A stretch of 64,000 nucleotides of DNA from Photorhabdus khanii NC19 (GCF_000517265.1 NZ_AYSJ01000013.1:546586-610585), one strand, 5' to 3'; positions 1 through 7,291 are shown, counted from the stretch's first letter. Numbers and translations: made by a program. Notes: generated by a model from the sequence alone, not told the origin.

Positions 1-973
1 GACTGTAACCCGCCCAGATATGAAACCCGGCATGACCTTTGAAAGGCTTCGTTGCCCGCCATTCGCCACGCTTCACCATGCCGGCTTTTTCGTTATGATG
101 GATCACACAACCGTTGTGACGACAAACATAGTATGCTGATGCCGGTATCCCTTCCCCGCGTTCGTCTTTGTCCCATTTAATCCCATAGGGTGTATCTGGT
201 CCGCCCCACTCTAATACTTGATATTCGTCACAGTGTGGGCAAGGGACATAGTAGTAACGCTGGTCGCTGTCTTCAAATGATTTTTCAATACGGCTGGTGC
301 CTTTTACCGTGGGAGTTGAACCCAATGCGATTTTGCGGTTCCAGAATGTTTCAGAGCGCTTTGTACCCAGTGCTATCTGATCACCTTCGACACCGGCGCC
401 GCCGGATGGGTAGCCATCCACTTCATCAAACAAGATGATCCTACATGTGATACGACGAAACCCGCCCGGGCTGTTAGCCCCTACAAGCGTTAAGTTGGCA
501 CCATTTAAAAACGTTTTTTTCAGAATAGTCTGATTGCTATTCTTGGTTTTGGGGTCACCAGAGATTTCAGCTAATACCGGAGTGTCACGCAGCATCGGCG
601 CAATTTCAGTTTTACTGTAGTCCTCCGCATCCTCAACGCGCGGCTGAACAACGAGTATCGGAGAAGGGTCATGTGCCAGATAATAACCCACTACGTGATC
701 CAGTATTTTTGTATAGCCGACACGCGCCGATTTCATCACTGAAACATAAGTAACAGCCGGGTCTGTAATGGCATCCATCATGCCATCTTGATATGCGAAC
801 GAACGAAAACGGCCTGTTTGGGCGCTGGTTTCTTTTGACAACACCGCATACTTATTAGCCCATGCGCTTAATGAGAGTGGCTCAGGAGGCCGAATATCAG
901 GGCGACGTTTATATAACTCTTGCGTGAAATTTTGCCAGGCGGAGGTACTAGCTTTCTCCTCTATTGTTATCAT
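1..973 (-). CDS. Phage terminase large subunit, GpA-like (3' end off window)
   Basis: This is the ATPase-nuclease subunit of the DNA-packaging motor. The reading frame is open from an ATG at 973 down to position 1, about 324 codons, so the C-terminal nuclease part lies outside the window. The visible part has the lambda gpA-type N-terminal ATPase region, including a segment reading RIILFDEVDGYP (Walker B-like) and a cysteine pair near the visible end. It overlaps the 3' end of the small-subunit gene by 26 bp, which suggests translational coupling. The late structural operon continues leftwards out of the window. Family assignment is by recognisable GpA motifs and by the neighbour. Confidence 0.85.
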   Translation of the reverse strand, partial: MITIEEKASTSAWQNFTQELYKRRPDIRPPEPLSLSAWANKYAVLSKETSAQTGRFRSFAYQDGMMDAITDPAVTYVSVMKSARVGYTKILDHVVGYYLAHDPSPILVVQPRVEDAEDYSKTEIAPMLRDTPVLAEISGDPKTKNSNQTILKKTFLNGANLTLVGANSPGGFRRITCRIILFDEVDGYPSGGAGVEGDQIALGTKRSETFWNRKIALGSTPTVKGTSRIEKSFEDSDQRYYYVPCPHCDEYQVLEWGGPDTPYGIKWDKDERGEGIPASAYYVCRHNGCVIHHNEKAGMVKRGEWRATKPFKGHAGFHIWAGYS

Positions 974-1511
974 CAAGGCTTAATTCCTCCATCGCCTCGT
1001 AAACCACCTCCTGTAATGCCTGTACAAATTCCGTATCATTGGTGGTGGAAGCCAGCACACGCAAACGAGGTCCGTGTTCAGGAGCAATAGCGATTAAACG
1101 AGTGCGCATTCTTGAATATTCTTGCCCAACAGCTTCAATCATGTCTTTGTAGGGAAGAACCTCTCCAGCCTTGATACTGTGTTCTAACTTTGTCAGCTCG
1201 GCCAAATAATGTTCTTTAATTGCTCTGGACTCTTCAATGTCACGAATCTCTATTTTTCCGCTTGACAGCTCATCATAAATTTCTTTAGCGCGAGCCTTGA
1301 GCTGATCGGTTTCAACATCTGGCTTTTTCTTTGCATTTCTTGTACGAATATCCGTCCCATCTCGATATCGGCGTAAGTTTGCGTCGCTGGCCTCAACATC
1401 AATTTTTTTGCCTTCCATGACGATATACTGATTAGATTTAATCCATCGCGTGATGGTTTTCCTATCGACACCAACATGCTCTGCATAAGCGCTGATACTC
1501 ATTGTTGACAT
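948..1511 (-). CDS. Terminase small subunit, Nu1-like
   Basis: The 187-residue protein opens with a winged-helix/MerR-like helix-turn-helix (ISAYAEHVGVDRKTITRWIK, residues 6-25), as in lambda Nu1, which binds the packaging site and recruits the large subunit. The remainder is helical and charged, as expected for the oligomerisation and large-subunit-binding part. It lies immediately upstream of the GpA-like gene with an overlap. A cluster of short GGGACA repeats lies directly upstream of its start and may be its DNA target. Confidence 0.8.
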   Translation of the reverse strand: MSTMSISAYAEHVGVDRKTITRWIKSNQYIVMEGKKIDVEASDANLRRYRDGTDIRTRNAKKKPDVETDQLKARAKEIYDELSSGKIEIRDIEESRAIKEHYLAELTKLEHSIKAGEVLPYKDMIEAVGQEYSRMRTRLIAIAPEHGPRLRVLASTTNDTEFVQALQEVVYEAMEELSLDDNNRGES

Positions 1512-1669
1512 GGGACATTCCTTAAAAATGGGACATAACTAAAAGATGGGTAATGTCTCAGTTTTTTGGGACACAAATTGAGACATAAAAAAATCACCCG
1601 TTTCGGCACAAAGCCAGTCACGCCAGCGCACACAACACCCTCATCACAATGGGACATGGGACACAAATT
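1512..1669. repeat. GGGACA repeat cluster, candidate packaging (cos/pac) site
   Basis: GGGACA occurs at 1512, 1530, 1568, 1651 and 1658, with a GAGACA variant at 1580 and an inverted TGTCTC at 1554-1559. Two copies are extended to the 13-mer TGGGACACAAATT (1567 and 1657). The cluster fills the non-coding stretch just upstream of the terminase small subunit gene. Small subunits of lambda-type terminases bind repeated sites at cosB, so a packaging recognition site is a reasonable inference, but autoregulation of the terminase operon is an alternative. Confidence 0.5.
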
Positions 1670-1746
1670 CAAAAGTTCATAGCTAGTGAAACATCGGGGC
1701 GCGCAATGCCCTCATTTTAAGGGAGTCTGAGTAAGGACCCAAAAAA

Positions 1747-1938
1747 TTACACAGCGTTACCATCTCTGTTACCTCGCGTTACCTGACCTCTTTTGCCTCC
1801 TTCACTTTCGTCGATAGAAGGCGCTGCATCATCAGCATTTGCTATTCCAGCTTTCACAAGTGCAGACAGTAGTTCTTGTCTACTCATCGATTTCAGACGA
1901 GCAATGGCCTCTTGTACTTGTTGCATTTGGTTATTCAT
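1747..1938 (-). CDS. Small phage protein of unknown function
   Basis: A 63-residue product, helical in its first half (MNNQMQQVQEAIARLKSM) and glycine/charge-rich at the end. A GTGAGG ribosome-binding sequence lies about 8 bp before the ATG. It lies between the terminase region and the next minus-strand gene. No family recognised. Confidence 0.5.
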   Translation of the reverse strand: MNNQMQQVQEAIARLKSMSRQELLSALVKAGIANADDAAPSIDESEGGKRGQVTRGNRDGNAV

Positions 1939-1971
1939 AAATTAGCCTCACTGGAACCGCGATCCCAGTTA

Positions 1972-2631
1972 TTATTTAGCTGTTCTGATTGCCTCGCTCA
2001 GTGCCTGACTGATAGCCTGTGGCATTAATGCATCAGCCATCTTTCTTGCGCGTTCTTGATAACCGAGTATTGGCGCAACAGGTAATGCATCACCGAACCG
2101 AATAAGTAATTTTGGTGGTCTTTGCTTTACCCTGTCCCGACGTGTGCCATTCGGAGAGCGTTTTAGCCGCTTTTTATTCTTCTTAACTTTCTTGGCCTTC
2201 TTACGCTGCCATACGCCATTAACATTATTACCGTATCGCGTTGTTACTTCACCGATGAATACATCGGGCTTAGCTTTTAACTGCTGGAGCTTATTGCGGG
2301 GTAAGTTGCCATACTTATTTAACTTAATATCCTTTGGGTTTAATAGAGCATTACCGTTGAGCTTATGGACTCCGCCAACCTCAAACGATTCTAAGTAACC
2401 CGCTGCGGTTTGCATAACAAAGACTTTGGCTTTCAGATTGTTTTTACGCGCACCAACAGAACGAACTGAGTTAACAGTAAAAGGAGTCGGACTATCTAAC
2501 TTACGTTCTATCGCCTTTTTTTCAGCTTGTTCAATCTGCCGGGCAACTTTTGTTAATGCCTGAGCAGTGGCAAACGGGACTTGCTTCTTTATTTGATTCA
2601 GCTTATTAGACAGTTCTTTTAATCCTGCCAT
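1972..2631 (-). CDS. Conserved phage protein, possibly a minor tail or head-tail protein
   Basis: This 219-residue protein is strongly basic, with a lysine/arginine-rich stretch around residues 143-170, and an N-terminal helical region typical of gpZ/gp10-like neck and minor-tail proteins (leader of the type LSNKLNQIKKQVPFATAQAL). That resemblance is my reading, not a firm match. The gene is co-directional with terminase but upstream of it, where accessory late genes commonly sit. No enzymatic motif is visible. Confidence 0.5.
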   Translation of the reverse strand: MAGLKELSNKLNQIKKQVPFATAQALTKVARQIEQAEKKAIERKLDSPTPFTVNSVRSVGARKNNLKAKVFVMQTAAGYLESFEVGGVHKLNGNALLNPKDIKLNKYGNLPRNKLQQLKAKPDVFIGEVTTRYGNNVNGVWQRKKAKKVKKNKKRLKRSPNGTRRDRVKQRPPKLLIRFGDALPVAPILGYQERARKMADALMPQAISQALSEAIRTAK

Positions 2632-2646
2632 CTTATTGACCTTAAG

Positions 2647-2826
2647 TTAAATAGATAACTGTAGCTCTGCACCAATCAATCCAAGTGCGAAAACAGCCTC
2701 CTCTGGGTAATCAACCAGCATCTTACGTATTACCTTTTCGCATTCGCGGATGTTTTCTTGTTGCTGCTCTGACAATGAGGCAATTAACCCTCGAAACATC
2801 AGTATTGTTTGTTCATCTTGTGTCAT
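2647..2826 (-). CDS. Small phage protein (59 aa), unknown
   Basis: An ATG-initiated frame of 59 codons runs between the terminator at 2842 and the 219-residue gene. The product is acidic and helical (MTQDEQTILMFRGLIASLSE at the start). Its ATG is preceded by an AAGGGA-type sequence. No family recognised; coding assignment rests on length, start signal and tight packing. Confidence 0.5.
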   Translation of the reverse strand: MTQDEQTILMFRGLIASLSEQQQENIRECEKVIRKMLVDYPEEAVFALGLIGAELQLSI

Positions 2827-2841
2827 CTCTTTCCCTTAAAT

Positions 2842-2863
2842 AAAAAGGCCGCACTGGGCGACC
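2842..2863 (-). terminator. Intrinsic terminator, minus strand
   Basis: On the minus strand GGTCGC and GCGGCC form a 6-bp stem (one G-U pair) followed by five Ts. It would end transcription from the 2972-3271 gene before the small gene at 2647-2826. Confidence 0.6.
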
Positions 2864-2971
2864 GGGTTTGAATTTATGCCTGCTTTGTTAACCCACTCAG
2901 GCGGCATGGGCTTCCTGCTTTCCACAGTCAAGAAAAATTGATATGTTGGTCAGTCCACAGTCAAATGAGGA

Positions 2972-3271
2972 TTACCCATGAGTAAGATCAACTACTCTTG
3001 CCCGCATTGCGGCAATCACCTTGTTGTAAGATCCCAAATCAAACTTAAGAAAATAAGTGATATCGATGGAACCATTTGCAGTAAATGCGGGAAGTCCATC
3101 AGTAAGGATGACATCGTCAAGCAGTCCAAAGATTATGCCAAGAAACTCGTCTCGGATGCCTTCAAGAAGGCAGGGTTCAAGTCTAAGTAACTCAACCAAG
3201 GTATTAATTTGATCTTTTAATTCACTGGCATCTAAATGTATTGATGCCAGTATTGGTTTTTTTATTTCCAC
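2972..3271 (-). CDS. Hypothetical phage protein, antisense to a zinc-ribbon gene
   Basis: A 99-codon frame begins at a GTG with a GAGGG ribosome-binding sequence 7-8 bp upstream and is followed on the same strand by an intrinsic terminator at 2842-2863. The product is hydrophobic-helical in the middle (LLRLEPCLLEGIRDEFLGII). It is almost completely overlapped by an opposite-strand gene at 2978-3190. Both have good start signals, so at least one may be spurious. No family recognised. Confidence 0.4.
   Translation of the reverse strand: MEIKKPILASIHLDASELKDQINTLVELLRLEPCLLEGIRDEFLGIIFGLLDDVILTDGLPAFTANGSIDITYFLKFDLGSYNKVIAAMRARVVDLTHG
2978..3190 (+). CDS. Small zinc-ribbon phage protein
   Basis: The 70-residue product carries two CxxC knuckles (CPHCGN near residue 8, CSKCGK near residue 35), the pattern of small prophage zinc-binding proteins related to the ECs_2282 type. 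A GAGGA sequence is spaced 7 bp from the ATG. It is transcribed against the surrounding late operon, which is typical of a prophage-expressed moron. The C-terminal half is a basic helix (YAKKLVSDAFKKAGFKSK). Confidence 0.65.
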   Translation: MSKINYSCPHCGNHLVVRSQIKLKKISDIDGTICSKCGKSISKDDIVKQSKDYAKKLVSDAFKKAGFKSK

Positions 3272-3413
3272 ATAAAAACCCTCGCTGAATTGTTTCCAAA
3301 TCGGAAACAGTTGGAATTAGAATATTCTGCTAAAAAGTCAGTATCCGCCCGCTGGGTGGACATAAAAAAATCACTACTATCGTGCACTCTGTCAGCAGAA
3401 TGCTCTGAATGAG

Positions 3414-3626
3414 TTACTTTGATGGCTTGACCGAGCTGTATTTACTCGCCCACGCTTTAGCAATATGCAGACAGTCGTCATACATCTTGCCTTTTCTGCT
3501 TGCCGATGAACTGCGCCGATAGTGATCTACCGCTTTGTCACTTGCCATTCCGGAAATAGATGAAGAAAAGCCGAGCTTGGTTAACTCGGCCTGGATGTTC
3601 TTCTCAATAAATTGTTCGTGGTTCAT
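3414..3626 (-). CDS. Small conserved phage protein, unknown
   Basis: I place the start at the ATG at 3626 because it follows an excellent AGGAGA ribosome-binding sequence; that gives 70 residues (MNHEQFIEKNIQAELTKLGF). The start lies inside the 3' end of the Rha-like gene upstream, a coupling overlap of 23 bp. The product is basic and helical with a serine-rich middle. Function unknown. Confidence 0.6.
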   Translation of the reverse strand: MNHEQFIEKNIQAELTKLGFSSSISGMASDKAVDHYRRSSSASRKGKMYDDCLHIAKAWASKYSSVKPSK

Positions 3627-4185
3627 GTGCAATCTCCTTTGCGCCTCCCCCAACCAAACCGAGAGCCATCTGACTGATATCACCGATCAGCTTTTCAGCT
3701 TTATTGAGGGTAACTAGGTCATCTTGTCGCTTTCTTAGTCTGCGGCCTGCATCGGATGAATCCTCATCAGATGCCCTTTTTGCCAGAACAAGCATGTGTT
3801 GCAGTTGCTGGATGGTAAACCCAAATCCAGATTTAACCTCAAGTTCAGTCATGTGATCGAATATTTGAGCCTGTAACTCGTAACTGTAGCTCATTGCCAT
3901 CAAACAGGATTCACGCTTGGGGAATCGATAGCATGGCAGCTCACGACCGGTACTGTCTTTGTACTGAGCGAAAAATTTCGCTGAGTGTTCCTCACCCAAT
4001 ACTTTTGGGACTTTCTTAAGAAAATCCTTGTGTTGGAGCTTCTTGTATTTCTTGCATGGAAATGAAAGTCCTTCCATCTCTGCTTTAGCTTTCCTTTCGG
4101 CATTGATGTAATCCACCATTTCAAGACTGGTCATTGTTGGGGCTTCGGTTACAGACGAATGTGTTTTGACTGTTAATGCGTTCAT
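3604..4185 (-). CDS. Rha-family phage regulatory protein
   Basis: The 193-residue protein has the N-terminal Rha domain (a short TSLEMVDYINAERK segment followed by conserved aromatic and proline positions around FPKRESCLMAMSYSYELQAQIFDHM). Rha proteins are phage regulatory factors; in phi80 Rha interferes with growth in hosts lacking IHF. Its C-terminal half is helical and charged. The ATG at 4185 is preferred over one at 4221, because an AGG sequence precedes it. It lies in the accessory cassette between the lysis genes and terminase. Confidence 0.65.
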   Translation of the reverse strand: MNALTVKTHSSVTEAPTMTSLEMVDYINAERKAKAEMEGLSFPCKKYKKLQHKDFLKKVPKVLGEEHSAKFFAQYKDSTGRELPCYRFPKRESCLMAMSYSYELQAQIFDHMTELEVKSGFGFTIQQLQHMLVLAKRASDEDSSDAGRRLRKRQDDLVTLNKAEKLIGDISQMALGLVGGGAKEIAHEPRTIY

Positions 4186-4333
4186 TTGCGTATACCTATA
4201 GAAATTAGAGCCTGCCAGCATAGAAATATCGCCCCAAGAAGGTCGCCACCTATAACGACATTTCTCAGGCTCTATTTCTGTAAGCTCTTGGTTGGGATTG
4301 GCGCATGCTAGTGCGCGGTGAAATACTGATAAT

Positions 4334-4357
4334 AAAAAGCCCCGGATTAACCGAGGC
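4334..4357 (-). terminator. Intrinsic terminator, minus strand
   Basis: GCCTCGG and CCGGGGC form a 7-bp stem with a TTAAT loop, followed by TTTTTATT on the minus strand. It lies just past the 53-codon gene at 4376-4537 and separates it from the Rha-like gene. Confidence 0.7.
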
Positions 4358-4375
4358 TCATTGATTGGATATTCT

Positions 4376-4537
4376 TTATTTTGTGGATAACTTCACAAGA
4401 TCTATAAAGTCTTGGCACAGTGCTAACTTATGTCCGTGATCGTCTACAAAGTTATATTTCTTAAAGTGCTCTAATATTTCATCGGGACTTTTCCCATATA
4501 GAGGAGATTTAGACATTGAATCGAGTTTCTGTTTCAT
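4376..4537 (-). CDS. Small phage protein (53 aa), unknown
   Basis: An ATG frame of 53 codons with an AAAAAAGG ribosome-binding sequence 8 bp upstream and a terminator 18 bp downstream. The product starts MKQKLDSMSKSPLYGKSPDE and is mixed-charge and soluble. It follows the Rz/Rz1 genes. No family recognised. Confidence 0.5.
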   Translation of the reverse strand: MKQKLDSMSKSPLYGKSPDEILEHFKKYNFVDDHGHKLALCQDFIDLVKLSTK

Positions 4538-4599
4538 CTTCAAACCTTTTTTCTGTTGGTTAATTCAGCGGGGCTATGCCTCGCTTTTCCGGCTTTCTG

Positions 4600-5052
4600 T
4601 TACTGACACTGAGTTTTAATGTAGTCCTGCAAGCCCTCTAATTGTGCCTGCATCGTTGTTACTCTTTCGGTGAGAGTGAAATAATCCCTGATAGCGGGGT
4701 CTTCCAATCTGGGGCTGGCTGCATCATCCACGCCGGGGGAGGAACTGGCTTTGTCTTGATCACAGGTGGCCGCGATGCGCAACCGGCGACGACCAGCGGC
4801 AACATCATCACGAAGAGCATCAATTTCAGATTTGGCATGAGCAAGTTCCTGTGTGTGCTGATTATCCAGTTCAGACAAGCGTTTTATCCTCTCCTGCTGA
4901 CTAACGATTTCATTCTGTTGCGCCAGCAACTCGCTCTGTAACTGAACTGTCGTATTAAGCTGTTGGGTGTACTTGCCGTAGTAGTGGTAAGCCACCAGCG
5001 AGACAAGAACCAGTGCAACGAAGGTGTAACCGTGTGAGTTAAACTTCATCAT
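4600..5052 (-). CDS. Rz: Inner-membrane spanin subunit, Rz-like
   Basis: This is the inner-membrane half of the two-component spanin that fuses inner and outer membranes at lysis. The 150-residue protein has an N-terminal signal-anchor (YTFVALVLVSLVAYHYYG, residues 9-26) and a long periplasmic coiled-coil rich in Q, E and R. A second lipoprotein gene is nested in another frame within it, the diagnostic Rz/Rz1 arrangement. It follows the endolysin gene in a holin-endolysin-Rz order. Confidence 0.85.
   Translation of the reverse strand: MMKFNSHGYTFVALVLVSLVAYHYYGKYTQQLNTTVQLQSELLAQQNEIVSQQERIKRLSELDNQHTQELAHAKSEIDALRDDVAAGRRRLRIAATCDQDKASSSPGVDDAASPRLEDPAIRDYFTLTERVTTMQAQLEGLQDYIKTQCQ
4659..4838 (-). 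CDS. Rz1: Outer-membrane spanin lipoprotein, Rz1-like, nested in Rz
   Basis: The 59-residue product starts at an ATG with an AGGAA ribosome-binding sequence 7 bp upstream. It has a lipoprotein signal with the lipobox VVAGC (Cys near residue 20), followed by the proline-rich segment typical of Rz1. It is completely embedded in the Rz gene in a different frame. After lipidation it would reach the inner leaflet of the outer membrane and pair with Rz across the periplasm. Confidence 0.85.
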   Translation of the reverse strand: MPNLKLMLFVMMLPLVVAGCASRPPVIKTKPVPPPAWMMQPAPDWKTPLSGIISLSPKE

Positions 5053-5058
5053 ATCGCC

Positions 5059-5466
5059 CTACAAAAGGGAAAAGGCCTTATCAATGACCGCGTTGTTATA
5101 GGGCTGACTGCCATTCTCTACGGTAATAATGGCCTGAATGAGTTTTGCCATAAATACCTGATTAAACACATCAACAACCTGGTCGCGAGTAACATCGGTG
5201 TCTTTACATACACGATTAACATAACCCTCGGTATTATTCTCGTTGGGAGGTGCCCAGCGTGAAATGATACCTTTTACTGTATTGATCCCGTATTTCCGGT
5301 TGTAATTCTGAAGAATTTTTATCATTGCCCGAATACCGTATTCAGGACTGACAAACTGACAGAAAGATTTATCGGTACGCTGTGATTGAGGAATCAGCCC
5401 TTGCCAGTCATCACCCCAACGGATATTGCCGGGGTTATTATTTCGAATACCTCTGCTTGTACTCAT
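5059..5466 (-). CDS. Probable endolysin ([10 protein letters not shown]-type, P5-like)
   Basis: The 135-residue protein begins with the conserved [13 protein letters not shown] block (residues 6-18) that marks a family annotated as phage structural protein P5 or lysozyme-like muralytic enzymes. It occupies the endolysin slot between the holin and Rz/Rz1, which supports cell-wall degradation at lysis. There is no signal peptide, so it would need the holin for export. It is shorter than T4-type lysozymes and lacks the classical ECDT catalytic motif, so the exact glycosidase mechanism is uncertain. Confidence 0.7.
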   Translation of the reverse strand: MSTSRGIRNNNPGNIRWGDDWQGLIPQSQRTDKSFCQFVSPEYGIRAMIKILQNYNRKYGINTVKGIISRWAPPNENNTEGYVNRVCKDTDVTRDQVVDVFNQVFMAKLIQAIITVENGSQPYNNAVIDKAFSLL

Positions 5467-5789
5467 TCTTTTATCCCCGCTTTACGGTTCAAAGTCCCGC
5501 GCATCAACTGACCAAAAAAGTCGGTACCGAGATAACCAATAATGACGCTGCCAATGTAGGCCAAATCCGTGCTCAGATTTAAGAAGACCAACAAGTCGCG
5601 AATGAACCACGCAATTAATGCACACATCATCGCGTCAATGATCGTCTTCCAGAACTTACCCCCGTTATAACGACCTCTGAGGTAAGCCATTAAACCGGCT
5701 AAGGCCGCACCGATACCCTGCTCTTTGACTGACAGCAGCCATAACCATAGCTGCATCCATATATCAGGCTGCTTATCCATGAGTTTCAT
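5463..5789 (-). CDS. Lambda-family holin with a dual-start motif
   Basis: The protein is close to lambda S: it has [23 protein letters not shown] and [18 protein letters not shown] segments and three predicted transmembrane helices. It forms inner-membrane holes that release endolysin. Two ATGs at 5789 and 5780 give MKLM..., resembling lambda S (MKM...), where the longer form with an extra Lys acts as antiholin. A further upstream ATG at 5801 sits within the GGGGGTGG sequence that likely serves the 5789 start. The stop overlaps the endolysin start. Confidence 0.9.
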   Translation of the reverse strand: MKLMDKQPDIWMQLWLWLLSVKEQGIGAALAGLMAYLRGRYNGGKFWKTIIDAMMCALIAWFIRDLLVFLNLSTDLAYIGSVIIGYLGTDFFGQLMRGTLNRKAGIKE

Positions 5790-5860
5790 ATCCACCCCCA
5801 TAAAATGGGCGTCCGTGGGGTGAATGATGATCGCCCCTGTGAGTTGTAGTTAATGGGAAT

Positions 5861-5888
5861 TGCCGATATGGGAATTTACATATCGGCA
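5861..5888. other. Perfect 9-bp hairpin upstream of the holin gene
   Basis: TGCCGATAT and ATATCGGCA form a perfect 9-bp inverted repeat around a 10-nt loop. There is no T-run on either side. It lies in the late-transcript leader just before the lysis cassette, so it may be a regulatory hairpin or mRNA processing/stability element. Confidence 0.4.
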
Positions 5889-5921
5889 AGATTTCAATAG
5901 ATTATAAAAAAAAGAGGGCGG

Positions 5922-6440
5922 TTATTCTGGAGCGGTTTGCTTAATAAGATCCATGGTCATTAGCTTCAAAGTTTCAGCCGCCTCGCTGTAGACAGTTAAT
6001 AAATTCCCCTGCGGAATACGACATGATGCTGTTTCAGAGCTACCAGTAAAAACAAACGTGACAACCCCAGATTGCCTGCTTATCGTTATTGGGGATGCAA
6101 TCCATGTAGATTGAGGGTCTTTCGTTGTGATAACAGTTTTGATAACAAACGACAAACTAAAGTCATCAGATAGCTTGAGTTCATGCAAATGCTTTTCTTT
6201 GAATATGCCATTCTCGTTAATACCCAGAGTCACAATTTTCTCTTGCTGGCCTTTGTGATCCCTGAAAGTCCGATCGACTATTGCAAGAGACTGTTCATAT
6301 TGTTCAATAAAATGACTAATACACCCCCTCAATATCTCTGCGTGGGTGAATCTTTTTTCATTGGCTTCCTCTGCGGTTTTTTGTAAGTCCTCATAGGTGA
6401 TCATGGTTTTTATCTCGCTATATCCAAATAGAACACTCAT
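5922..6440 (-). CDS. Hypothetical phage protein
   Basis: The most likely start is the ATG at 6440, preceded by AAAGGTG, giving 172 residues. The product is soluble and mixed alpha/beta, with beta-rich segments around SFVIKTVITTK and VVTFVFTGSSE. No family recognised. It is a single gene between the lysis cassette and a terminator at 6479, so it is probably an accessory late gene. Confidence 0.5.
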   Translation of the reverse strand: MSVLFGYSEIKTMITYEDLQKTAEEANEKRFTHAEILRGCISHFIEQYEQSLAIVDRTFRDHKGQQEKIVTLGINENGIFKEKHLHELKLSDDFSLSFVIKTVITTKDPQSTWIASPITISRQSGVVTFVFTGSSETASCRIPQGNLLTVYSEAAETLKLMTMDLIKQTAPE

Positions 6441-6478
6441 GTTTATCACCTTTAGAGAAATTTTACTGTGACCAATGC

Positions 6479-6503
6479 AAAAAAGGCCACGCTATACGCA
6501 GCC
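6479..6503 (-). terminator. Probable intrinsic terminator, minus strand
   Basis: On the minus strand GGCTGCG pairs with GCGTGGC(C), with two G-U wobbles and a TATA loop, followed by six Ts. A near-copy of this hairpin lies at 7153-7175. Confidence 0.5.
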
Positions 6504-6598
6504 TCCGTAATCAATTGAATTCGTTCCGTTATAGGAGTTACTGTATCTGCTATTATTAAATCTCGACAAGTAACCATAGCTAATAGAAAGAGGAACTA

Positions 6599-6832
6599 AT
6601 GAGCAGAACAATTAATGAAGCTGTCCGCGAGCTGGAAATCAGCATCACAGCTACAGAACGGATCGTAATTGCAATGTTACAACTGCTTTCACCTGTACAA
6701 AAAGATGCCCTGAAAGATATTCTCTTTTCAGAATGTCAAATAGCTTCTGAAATAATTCCTGCGGATAACGAACAATTAATCAAAAGAGAAAAACAAATCA
6801 CTGAGAAGATTCACACTCTTTTGCAACTCTGA
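6599..6832 (+). CDS. Small phage protein, plus strand, unknown
   Basis: The 77-residue product is helical and acidic. The ATG follows an AGAGGA sequence at ideal distance. It runs against the late operon and its 3' end overlaps the convergent gene at 6798-7127 by 35 bp, which suggests an independently expressed prophage gene. No family recognised. Confidence 0.5.
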   Translation: MSRTINEAVRELEISITATERIVIAMLQLLSPVQKDALKDILFSECQIASEIIPADNEQLIKREKQITEKIHTLLQL

Positions 6833-7127
6833 GCATAAGTTCCTGACGTTTTTTCTCCTGTTCAATAAATCCCCCCCACTTGCCATTAGGGTGAGGGGTG
6901 TTTACTGCTTCCAAAAACGCTTCGCGATCACAATTTTCACTCTCATCTTTGCATTCGTCAGAAACGCTGCTATAGCGCTCCATTGCGGTAAACGCAGCGG
7001 CAACAGCTTCACCTACAAATACCGCGTCAAGATCACTCAGTCCATCAGGTACCATTTGCGCCAGAATAGTAATAAGTGCCAATCGGGCCTGTTTTTGGGA
7101 TTCTGGAGATAGTTTGTCAAAGTTCAT
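6798..7127 (-). CDS. Hypothetical phage protein
   Basis: Starting at the ATG at 7127, behind AGAGGT, the product is 109 residues (MNFDKLSPESQKQARLALIT). It is helical and acidic and shows no recognisable motif. It lies downstream of the tRNA and its terminator and converges on the 6599-6832 gene. Confidence 0.5.
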   Translation of the reverse strand: MNFDKLSPESQKQARLALITILAQMVPDGLSDLDAVFVGEAVAAAFTAMERYSSVSDECKDESENCDREAFLEAVNTPHPNGKWGGFIEQEKKRQELMLRVAKECESSQ

Positions 7128-7152
7128 ACCCGACCTCTCGACGGTAATAAAG

Positions 7153-7175
7153 AAAAAAGCCACGCATTGCGCAGC
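7153..7175 (-). terminator. Probable intrinsic terminator after the tRNA
   Basis: GCTGCGC and GCGTGGC on the minus strand form a 7-bp stem (two G-U pairs) with an AAT loop, followed by six Ts, 11 nt past the CCA end of the tRNA. Confidence 0.5.
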
Positions 7176-7186
7176 CTGGAATAATG

Positions 7187-7262
7187 TGGTGGAACCTCAT
7201 GGAATCGAACCATGTCCTAGTGATTTTCAGTCACCCGCGCGAACCTTCTACGCTAAAGTTCC
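7187..7262 (-). tRNA. Phage tRNA-Phe (GAA)
   Basis: The 76-nt minus-strand sequence folds into a complete cloverleaf. The acceptor stem is GGAACTT/AGGTTCC (one G-U); the D-arm is GCG/CGC with an 11-nt loop containing GG. The anticodon stem is GGTGA/TCACT with loop CTGAAAA (anticodon GAA). The T-arm is CATGG/CCATG with loop TTCGATT, and CCA is encoded. It sits in the late leader between the late terminator and the accessory genes, so its level would rise with Q antitermination. Anticodon identity is read directly; isoacceptor identity is inferred. Confidence 0.85.
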
Positions 7263-7268
7263 AGATAT

Positions 7269-7291
7269 AAAAAAACCCCGTGAGTACGAGG
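7269..7291 (-). terminator. Late-leader terminator, tR'-like
   Basis: CCTCGT and ACGGGG (one G-U) form a 6-bp stem with an ACTC loop followed by seven Ts on the minus strand. It lies downstream of the candidate late promoter and upstream of the tRNA and lysis genes. This is the position at which Q-type antiterminators act in lambdoid phages. Confidence 0.7.

Noticed and set aside
190-438. Plus-strand frame inside the terminase region, and a minus-strand frame at 1250-1486
   Set aside because: Shadows of the terminase large and small subunit genes in other frames.
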